A stretch of DNA of 64,000 nt, from the NCBI RefSeq assembly GCF_033115175.1, contig NC_084830.1:117206709-117270708 (forward strand). Reading direction: 5' to 3'. Source of the stretch: Lepus europaeus. Lineage: Eukaryota > Chordata > Mammalia > Lagomorpha > Leporidae. Shown one piece after another: positions 56,730 to 64,000 of this stretch (its first letter is position 1; every line of letters starts with the position of its first letter). The position numbers and the translations under genes were made by a program. The notes under the pieces are model-generated. The model had not been told where the DNA came from, ran no database searches, and saw nothing but the letters and a program-made list of their open reading frames with translations.

Positions 56730-57773
56730 CTTATTGTGGCATTTTATATCTCAATGTTATCAACTATATTCTTTTATAAGCATCAGATGTTACATAAGAA
56801 TGTAAAATTAAAACAAGAAGAGAACAGTTTACATATTTGGTCCTTACACTTAAAAAGAGAAATACAAGAAAACAAAGCATTACATGCTAGCAGTACATAT
56901 TTATTATCATGAAAGGTCAAAAGACATACAAGACCAACTATTATTAGTATAACCACACATGTGAATTATCACTTAGCAACATGAAGTGAAGACAGTTACA
57001 TATTTATATTCAAAAATTTACACATACACACCCTCTCTTTCATGTGCTCACCATACACTGCTAAAAAAGCAGGAGGCATTAAGCTGCAGTTCCAATATAC
57101 ATAACATATTGAAATATCTCAAGCATAAAAACTGTACTTAAGTTGCAAAAATAAAGTTTCTTTCTTCAAACATTTTGATCTGAGCTCAAGCAAAGCAAAT
57201 AATGAACATCAATGATTTTCATACTATTTCACACAGTTTAAAACAATTACCATGAAAGGGTCAACAGTTGCAGGAAACCTGAAAATATGGAGGTTATAGG
57301 AGTGAATGTATTTTATTTTAAAAAAAAAAAGTCTACAGCAGATCTGTTTCGCCCTGGCTCTCAAATATTTAAGAAACATAATTTACTACACGGAACCTGA
57401 AAGTTAAGCCAGAACAAACTGACAAACAAATATTACTGCAAACACAGCATCATTGCCCTTTAGTTTCTTCAGATAATTCACTAGTGCAAGAGCATCTTTT
57501 ACCTGAAAGATTAAGAGTACTCATACAAAACTATTTCCTTTATTCTTTAAAAAGTGCCACATACTATACTTCTTATTAAAAAACAAAAACATAACACATA
57601 AACTAATGAAAAACCGTTTGTCTCCATCTTTTGTCGATGAGAAAAGGCCAAAGTGATTCTTTGATTCCAATTCGAAATGGTGTTCGCTGGCCGATGCCCA
57701 AGGTCTCTAATTTGGAACAGTCAAGCTGAGCATTTCTTGGACGTTGTGCTCCTAAGACAGGGCTGTCAGTAAT
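56730..57773 (-). CDS. MAT2B: MAT2B terminal exon (last 56 codons, stop, 3' UTR)
   Basis: MAT2B is the regulatory beta subunit of methionine adenosyltransferase II, which makes S-adenosylmethionine from methionine and ATP; it binds the catalytic MAT2A subunit in cytosol and nucleus. The coding part runs 57773 down to the stop TAG at 57605-57603 and encodes 56 residues beginning [10 protein letters not shown] and ending RRQTVFH, as I recall the family's conserved C-terminus. The acceptor AG is at 57775-57774 after a T-rich tract, and the exon starts in phase 0, matching the exon upstream. The rest is 3' UTR. A canonical AATAAA (minus strand) lies at 56905-56900. Similarity to the remembered human 3' UTR continues to about 56730, where only weak signals are seen, so the distal end is an estimate. 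Family assignment is very secure. Confidence 0.95.
56900..56905 (-). terminator. MAT2B: Canonical polyadenylation signal of MAT2B
   Basis: AATAAA on the minus strand, about 700 nt past the stop codon. The neighbourhood matches a remembered human MAT2B 3' UTR passage around AATAAATATGTACTGC. Cleavage would be expected near 56880. A longer isoform ending near 56730 is possible because 3' UTR-like similarity continues past this signal. Confidence 0.6.
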
Positions 57774-58132
57774 CTTTAAACACAAAAACAAACAAAATCC
57801 AAAGTAAATAAAAGCTTTAAATTCTTGAGGGTTATATATTCTCTATTTCATTTTGCTTTTAATGCAAGAAATCTAATTTGAACTTTCATGGAAAAATAAA
57901 GTGCCTGCCACAATCAAGACAATCTTATTTCTATAAACTTCACAAATACTCATGGTTTCCTCAGAGATAATAACTTAGAGAAAAGGAACACTGCACACTG
58001 CCAATAAAATCAAAGTTCATTTCAATGTGCACTCAGAAATCAAGTTACAAGAAAATGTCATCAATAACACCCACTACTGTGACTGTTCTGGACTTTCAAG
58101 AAGTGAGAGGGTTTTAAATGCCATGTACTTAC
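57774..58132 (-). other. MAT2B: MAT2B last intron
   Basis: A short 359-bp intron with GTAAGT donor (58132-58127) and AG acceptor (57775-57774). No repeat is recognised inside it. Confidence 0.9.
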
Positions 58133-58246
58133 AGGTCTTAAATGACTGCTAGGGAGGTTGAAGGCATCTGCAATTGCACATGCCATTTCATACTTAGTCA
58201 TCTGTTCATTGCCAGACCAGTGAAAAGTTCCTTTAATTGACGGATC
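58133..58246 (-). CDS. MAT2B: MAT2B penultimate coding exon (38 codons)
   Basis: This 114-nt internal exon encodes 38 residues starting [15 protein letters not shown] and ending NLPSSHLRP, part of the C-terminal substrate-binding region of this extended SDR-fold protein. It starts and ends in phase 0. The acceptor AG occupies 58248-58247 and the donor GTAAGT occupies 58132-58127, so both sites are canonical. No frameshift or stop interrupts it, and it joins in frame to the terminal exon at 57773. The intron between them is only 359 bp. It is too short to appear as an open frame of 60 codons, so it was found by reading the minus strand for residues expected between the two flanking exons. Confidence 0.95.
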
Positions 58247-59404
58247 CTAAAAACAACGACACACAAATAAATTAGTTTCAACCTTCTGAGAAGTGGAATA
58301 AGAGGTCTGACAAAAAAGCTAATTTAAAAGGCTCAGGAAGTAAAATGCAAGCCTCCTTATCTGGAATGTTTTCCACAAGATATCTAAATTAATATAAATA
58401 GTTCCAGTTAAACATAAAAAGCAGTACTAGAAATTAGGGGGAGGCAAAGATGGAGAAAAAAATACAGTTCCCAAGCATTGTTTTACTCCCCAAATGGCCA
58501 CTACAGCTGGGAATGTGTGGGGCTGAGCAGGCAGCCAGAACTCAATCCTGGTCTCCTTTGTGGGCGCCAAGAACACATTTACTACAGCCATCACCTGCTG
58601 CCTCTCATTGACTGCATAATCAGGAGCCAGAACCAGGAATTGAATCCAGGTGATTTGATATGAGACACAGGTATCTTAACCATTAGGCTAAATGCCCAAC
58701 CCACAGGAAGTAAACTGTAGAATTTAGCCTTAAGGATTTTTTAAGTAAATATAAATAGCTCCAACTTCACTTAATTAATGGGAATCCTAAAACTGACTAG
58801 ACATTTTTATAGAAATGCAATATAATTTAATGAGTACTTTTAATTACTCAAAGCTAAAACCAAAATACCATTTTTTAAGATGAGCTAATTAAACATTCTC
58901 AAGTATTATACTATATATTCAAAATAATTTTTAAAATCATATTATTACATACATTCTAAACTATAAATCTCTTTCACTTTAGTACCAACTTCTTCAAATT
59001 AACTCCTATTCAAAGATCTAGAAGAAAAAACAATTCCTAAAGTGGCTAAAATGATAAACTACTTTCCCTCTCTGGCATAACCAACATAAGTTTTCAAAAG
59101 GCATTAAGTGATTACTTTTTTACTAAAAAAAAAAATTACAAAATCTCCATCTTGCAAGGAAAGAAAATATGTCTATGATAGGGAAACATAAATTCACATG
59201 CAAGAATACAGTACTTTTATTCTTCACAAATATAGTCTACTATCTGTAAGCTCCTTTTGTCTGTCCTTTGGGTTTTGTAAAAGCATTTTTAAACTTTCAT
59301 TCCTCAGTGCTCCAAGTAGAGCTGTGAGAGTTCAAGCATGGAAAAGAAAAAGTGGATCTTCACTAAAAGGGAAGTTAGACACCCTTCCTTCCAAAGACTC
59401 TTAC
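58247..59404 (-). other. MAT2B: MAT2B intron, 1.16 kb
   Basis: Intron with donor at 59404-59399 and acceptor at 58248-58247. It holds one old C-SINE (58438-58703); the rest is AT-rich unique sequence. Confidence 0.9.
58438..58703 (-). repeat. Old C-SINE (MAT2B intron)
   Basis: On the minus strand it is in sense with the gene. Ends CATTAGGCTAAATGCCCAACCC on the plus strand. Confidence 0.75.
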
Positions 59405-59598
59405 CAGCATTCTCTTCTCTGCTAGCTGTCTGCACACTGTGGCTACATCTTTGACATGTGTAGGGAACCTTTGCTGCCAGTGGTCCATGTTTGCTGACTT
59501 GTTGCTGAACTGTACTTTATCAAACATAACAGTCACAGCACTTTCTTCAAGCTTTTCAACTTCTCCATACAAAATAGGAATCCTCAAAACAGCAGCTC
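59405..59598 (-). CDS. MAT2B: MAT2B internal exon (about 65 codons)
   Basis: This 194-nt exon encodes a stretch reading [20 protein letters not shown] near its start and ending [11 protein letters not shown]. The acceptor AG is at 59600-59599 and the donor GTAAGA at 59404-59399. It begins with the last two bases of a split glycine codon whose first base ends the exon at 63887, so the phases agree across a 4.3-kb intron; it ends in phase 0. In extended SDR proteins the R-x-P-x-L-Y-G segment lies on the core just after the Y-x-x-x-K region. No disruption is seen. The open frame runs on past the donor into VRVFGRKGV, which is intron and not protein. Confidence 0.95.
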
Positions 59599-59788
59599 CT
59601 AGAGATGAATAAAAGCAAATAATAAATTTGATGGGTTCTTAAATTTTGAAAAGTAAAAGCAATATAGGAAACTTCTGTAGCTACTGGGAAAATTCCTAAC
59701 AGACCGCATTTTTCATTACATTATTACACTCAGATTTCTGTCTACTTTCCTAAATTTGAAAACTGAACTTATGTAAAGAATTCTCTTG

Positions 59789-60098
59789 GAGCTAGCACTG
59801 TGGCATGGTGATTAAGTTGATGCCTGTGATGTCAGCATCCCATATGGGCAAAGGTTAAAGTGCTTGTTGCTGCACTGCTGATCCAGCTCCCTGCTAATGA
59901 CCTGATACAAGCAGAGAAGGACGGCCCTAATGTTTGTGGTGCTGCTGTCTCCCACATGGGAGTCCTCAGAAGCTCCTGGTTTTGGCCTGATCTAGGCCCA
60001 GCCATTGCAGTCACTTGGGAGCGAACCAGCAGATGGAAGCTCGCTTGCTAGCTCTACCTCTGCCTTAAAATAGATAAATCTTAAAAAAAAAAAAAAAC
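59789..60098 (+). repeat. C-SINE (MAT2B intron)
   Basis: Sense copy with AATAGATAAATCTT tail. Confidence 0.85.
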
Positions 60099-60409
60099 TT
60101 TTTTTTGTTAGAAGATAACACAATTTAAGTATCTGGGGGATGAAATTCAATTAAGTACTGACTGGTTCAGCAAAAGCCTAGTATAAAAAAAGTGGCAAAT
60201 GGCAAAATTACATAACTGATGGGAGTTATGTGAAAAGTACGTGACTGTTCTCATCACTCTTATAATCACTGATAAAAATTATTGAGGTACTCAGATTTCA
60301 TACTGGTTCCTGATGAGGGGTTACAAAATTTTAGATAATTAGCATTTTAACTGAAAGCCAACAAACATTTTCTTTGAAAAGCAAAACCAATTAGTAAACA
60401 AGTTGCTAT

Positions 60410-60808
60410 GGTTTGTATACTAAGAGCCCTGAAGGGCTATATGGTATTAAGTTTAATGCACACTGTGAGAAATTCAGATTGGAAATCTAATGTAATTATG
60501 GTGATTAAAGTGTGGCCCTTGGTAGGTCATGAGGATTAGATAAAGTCAGCAAGCTGAATCCCCCAAAAGAACACTGAGAACATTTCGTGAGAGAGACCGC
60601 ACAGACACGATCAAGCTCCCAATTTTTTGCCATGTAATGCCTGACAACACCTCAGGACTCTGTCAGCAAGCAGGCAATAATCACTAGAAGCAGCCCCTTG
60701 ACCTTGGATCTCTAACTTGGAACCAAAATAAACTGCCTTTCTTTAAAAAGTTACCCAATCTTCATGTAGTACTAAGTCACAGCAACAGAAAATGGACTAA
60801 GACAGAAG
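60410..60808 (+). repeat. MaLR-type LTR
   Basis: TTGCTATGGTTTGTATACTAAG at the start and GAAAATGGACTAAGACA at the end, with AAAATAAACTGCCTTTC before it. Confidence 0.7.
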
Positions 60809-60821
60809 TGAATACAGGTGT

Positions 60822-61175
60822 TGCTGTGGTTTGAATGTTTTTGGCCTCTTCAAAAATTCACATTGAATCTTAATCCCCAATGCAACAGTACTGGAAAGTG
60901 GAACATTCTGGGAGTTGTACAGTCATAAAGACTCAGCCCTTATGAATTAGTGTCTTTATAAAAGGGTTGGATGGGAGTTCATCCCTTTTAGTTAATCTGC
61001 CATGTGAGGACCCAATATTCCTCCCGGGAGGATGCAAATGGCACTCATGAGATGCTGGCACCTGACTTGTACTTCCTAACCTCCAAAAATCAAAGAAATA
61101 AATTTCAGTTCTTTATACATGAACCAGTCTGCTTTATTCTGTTATAATAGTACCATGACAGACTAAGATATAAAT
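60822..61175 (+). repeat. Second MaLR-type LTR
   Basis: GTTGCTGTGGTTTGAATG, TCTTAATCCCCAATGCAACAG, CTGCCATGTGAGGACCC and GACAGACTAAGATA follow the MST/MLT1 consensus closely. Confidence 0.8.
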
Positions 61176-61383
61176 GTAGTCAAGGGTAATTTCAGGATAA
61201 CTTATAATACAAAAAATTGAGAAACAAAATGCCCAACAGCCTGATTATTATACTAGCTAATTTTCAAGGACATCATATAGTCTACAGCAGGGACGGTGAA
61301 CCCTTTTTCTTTCAAAGAGCCAATTGGATGTTTCTAATATCTTTCACAAGCTATACAAAATTATCAATTTAAAAATTAGCCTG

Positions 61384-61715
61384 TGGGGCCAGCACTGTGT
61401 CATAATAGGCTAAGCCTCCACCTGTGGCGCCCACATCCCATATGGGCACTGGTTCGAGTCTCAGCTATTCCACTTTCAATCCAGCTCTCTGCTATGGCCT
61501 GGAAAAGCAGCAGAAGATGGCCCAAGTCCTTGGGCCCTGCACCCATGTGGGAGACCCCGAAAGAAGCTCCGGGTTCCTGCCTTCGAATCAGCTAAGCTCT
61601 AGAAACTGTAGCCATTTGGAGAGTGAACCAGCAGATGGAAGATCTCTGTCTCTCCCCCTCTCCATCTGTAAATCTATCTCTCAAATAAGTAAGTAAATCC
61701 TTAAAAATAAATATA
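61384..61715 (+). repeat. C-SINE (MAT2B intron)
   Basis: Duplication AAATTAGCCTGT (before 61384 and at 61716). Confidence 0.9.
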
Positions 61716-61729
61716 TAAATTAGCCTGTT

Positions 61730-62040
61730 GGGGCCAGTTGCTGTGGCACAGTGGGTTAAGCCACTGTCTATATCGCCAGCAACCCATGTGGGCACTAGTA
61801 GTGTCCCCACTGTTCCACTTTGGATCCAGCTCTCTGCTAATGTGCCCAAGTAGAAGATTAACCAGATGCCTGGGCCCCTGTACCCATGTGGGAGACCTGG
61901 AGGAAGCTCCTGGCGTAAGCCTGGCCCAGCCTTGGAAGTTGCAGCCTTTTGGTGCAAGAACCAGTGGATGGAGTATCTCTCTCCTCTGTCTCCCCCTCTA
62001 GCACTATAACTCTTTCAAATAAATGAATAAATCTTTAAAA
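61730..62040 (+). repeat. C-SINE immediately downstream
   Basis: Sense copy beginning just after the duplicated target of its neighbour. Confidence 0.85.
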
Positions 62041-62226
62041 AATAAATCAATCCATTTTAGATACACTGAATTTTGAATTCGCATTGAAGGTGCCTTGGCA
62101 GGGCCAGACCATATGGTTCCACAGGCCTTATACAACCTATGGGCCCAACATTCCCCATCCCTAGTCTAGGGCAACAGTTTTAGTGTACAGAATCATTAAA
62201 TTTTTTTGGTTAAGATTTATTTCTTG

Positions 62227-62543
62227 GCTGGCACCGTGGCTTAACAGACTAATCCTCCGCCTTGCGGCGCCGGCACACCGGGTTTCTAGTCCCAGTTGGG
62301 GCGCCGGATTCCAACCTAGTTGCCCCTCTTCCAGGCCAGCTCTCTGCTACGGCCCGGGAAGGCAGTGGAGGATGGCCCAAGTCCTTGGGCCCTGCACCTG
62401 CATGGGAGACCAGAAGAAGCACCTGGCTCCTGGCTTCGGATCAGCGAGATGCGCCAGCCGCAGCGGCCATTGGAGGGTGAACCAACAGCAAAAAGGAAGA
62501 CCTTTCTCTCTGTCTCTCTCTCTCACTATCCACTCTGCCTGTC

Positions 62544-62571
<28 letters not shown>
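62227..62571 (+). repeat. C-SINE, CAACAGGCTAATCC subtype
   Basis: Flanked by AAGATTTATTTCTTG at 62212 and 62571; A-tail of ~30. Confidence 0.93.
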
Positions 62572-62574
<3 letters not shown>

Positions 62575-62585
62575 TTTATTTCTTG

Positions 62586-62923
62586 GGGCCAGCGCTGTGG
62601 TGCAGCGGGTTAACGCCCTGCCCTGAAGCGCTGGCATCCCATATGGGCGCCTATTCTAGTCCTGGCTGCTCCTCTTCTAATCCAGCTCTCTGCTGTGGCC
62701 TGGGAAAGCAGTAGAAGATGGCCCAAGTGCTTGGGCTCCTGCACCCACGTGGGAGACTCGGAAGAAGCTCCTGGCTTCGGATCAGTACAGCTCCAGCAGT
62801 TGCGGCCAATTGGGGAGTGAACCAGCGGATGAAAGACCTCCTCTCCCTGCCTCTCCTCTCTCTGTGTAACTCTGACTTTCAAATAAATAAATAAATCTTA
62901 AAAAAAATACTCTAAAAAAAAAA
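62586..62923 (+). repeat. C-SINE at the same target
   Basis: Flanked by the copy at 62571 and a third AAGATTTATTTCTT at 62924. Confidence 0.93.
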
Positions 62924-63240
62924 AAGATTTATTTCTTAATTCCTTAAAAGGCAGAGTTATGGGCAGGGGAGAGAGATCTTCCATCCACTGGTTCACTCCC
63001 CAAGTGGCTGCAATGGCCAGGGCTGGGCCAGGCTGAAGTCAGGAGCCAAGCAGTTTCTTTAGGATCTCTCATGTGAGTGCAGGGGTCCAAGGATTTCAGC
63101 CATTTTCCACTGCTTTCCCAGGCACATTAGCAGGGAAATGGACCAGAAGTGGAACAGCCAGGTCTGTAACCAGCACCCATAAAGGATGCTGGTGTTGCAG
63201 GCAGTGGCTAAACCTGCTATACCACCAACGCCCACCCTGA
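62924..63240 (-). repeat. C-SINE, host of two insertions
   Basis: Antisense copy; its AAGATTTATTTC tail was the target of both neighbours. Outer duplication CATTAAATT near 62194 and 63245. Confidence 0.87.
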
Positions 63241-63886
63241 AAAACATTAAATTAAGCACTACACAGCCACTGTCAGGACTAAGATCCTAGAGCTGGCTCC
63301 ATGTGTCCTGCAATGCAAAGCTGGGGGACAAGGTGGTCACAGACCAAGATACATACTATAAAAAAAATAAATAAATAAAAAATAAAAAAGATATGTACTA
63401 TAAAACATAAAATACACATAAAACGCTTCCATATTTAACATATTTGGTGCTTACACCTCTTAGGTGATATTAAACTGTCATTCTTTACAATTTTTAATTT
63501 CTTTTTAAAATTCTTTTAAGTGTGTACCTTTTATAAACGTGTATGTTTTATATATACATGTGTATATATATCATATACATACATACACATGAAGAAAAAA
63601 CACATATAATACATCAATAAAAAAAGAATACATCAATCTAAGAGAAATGGTATTCTACTGATTTTTAAAAATATAACATTTGTACTCTATGATTTGTTAG
63701 CTATATAGAAAGGTGGTGTAGGGGTGCATGTGTGTGTATATAGAGACACTGGAGAAAGTCTAGAAATACTTAGTTATCCTTGAGGATTTTTAAAATTCTT
63801 ATTTTCCTATTAACTACACTACAATTTTTAATTAGCTAATTTATTAAAACGATATGAACTACCAGGGACTGGAGACTATATCTTAC

Positions 63887-64000
63887 CTAAGTTGTTCTCC
63901 AATACAGCCTTTTCTCCTTCTAATTTTGTTTTGCCATATAGATTTAGGGGAGCTGGTATGTCTTCCTCTCTATAAGGTGGATTTGTTCCATCAAATACAT
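63887..64000 (-). CDS. MAT2B: MAT2B exon, partial (cut by window end)
   Basis: The last 114 bases of the window encode, on the minus strand, [17 protein letters not shown] followed by [20 protein letters not shown] and the first base of a glycine codon. The donor GTAAGA is at 63886-63881. The Y-G-K-T-K segment is the Y-x-x-x-K signature position of the SDR fold, here in a regulatory subunit with no known MAT catalysis of its own. The 5' part of this exon and all upstream exons, including the NAD(P)-binding glycine motif and the start codon, lie to the right of the window. Transcription runs right to left, so everything left of about 56730 is downstream flank. Confidence 0.95.

Larger units (their letters stand above)
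59599..63886 (-). other. MAT2B: MAT2B intron, 4.3 kb
   Basis: This intron lies between the exons at 63887 and 59598, with GTAAGA donor and AG acceptor. It contains C-SINEs at 59789, 61384, 61730, 62227 and 62586 on the plus strand, one antisense to plus at 62924, and two MaLR-type LTRs at 60410-61175. Segments 60100-60400, 61180-61380 and 63240-63880 show no recognisable element apart from AT-rich and (TA/CA)n runs near 63540-63595. Confidence 0.9.

Noticed and set aside
59375..59404. Extension VRVFGRKGV of the MAT2B exon
   Set aside because: It lies beyond a canonical GTAAGA donor, and family proteins continue with the residues encoded at 58246.

Overview
The window is mammalian nuclear DNA from a lagomorph, most likely European rabbit (Oryctolagus cuniculus). 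The evidence is about sixty copies of the lagomorph C-SINE on both strands, LINE-1 3' ends of rabbit type, and the last four coding exons of a vertebrate gene, MAT2B, on the minus strand at the right end. It is a gene-poor interval downstream of MAT2B. No bacterial-style gene, operon or CRISPR array is present. Nearly all predicted short open frames are translations of SINEs, CT/GA microsatellites or old LINE-1.

Layout. Positions 1-18400 are intergenic sequence with C-SINEs, MIRs, microsatellites, a hAT-like DNA transposon relic and old L1 3' ends. Positions 18420-29480 are dominated by two sense-strand remnants of an ancient mammalian L1 (ORF2 and 3' UTR), split by many SINEs. Inside the first sits a younger 2.5-kb L1 insertion (21611-24111) whose 3' UTR is present twice, head to head. 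Positions 29480-45200 hold more SINEs, a rabbit L1 3' UTR (about 32850-33990), an antisense MaLR LTR and another old L1 3' end. Positions 45200-47490 are a repeat-poor island. At 47495-47876 lies an antisense retrocopy whose 5' end is the first ~35 nt of U2 snRNA. At 52932-55281 is a short class II (betaretrovirus-like) endogenous retrovirus: two LTRs, a polypurine tract, a 106-codon open frame, an integrase C-terminal remnant and a 6-bp target duplication. Its LTRs carry 5 and 7 copies of a ~37-bp repeat, each with an RFX-like X box next to an inverted CCAAT (NF-Y) box.

From about 56730 to the right edge is MAT2B on the minus strand: the terminal exon with a long 3' UTR, two complete internal exons and one exon cut by the window end. 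Splice sites, phases and encoded residues agree with the MAT2B regulatory subunit of methionine adenosyltransferase II. The last full intron carries two MaLR LTRs in tandem and nested SINEs.

Boundaries of old repeats are approximate (usually within 5-20 bp). Repeat family names come from recall of consensus sequences, not from a search.
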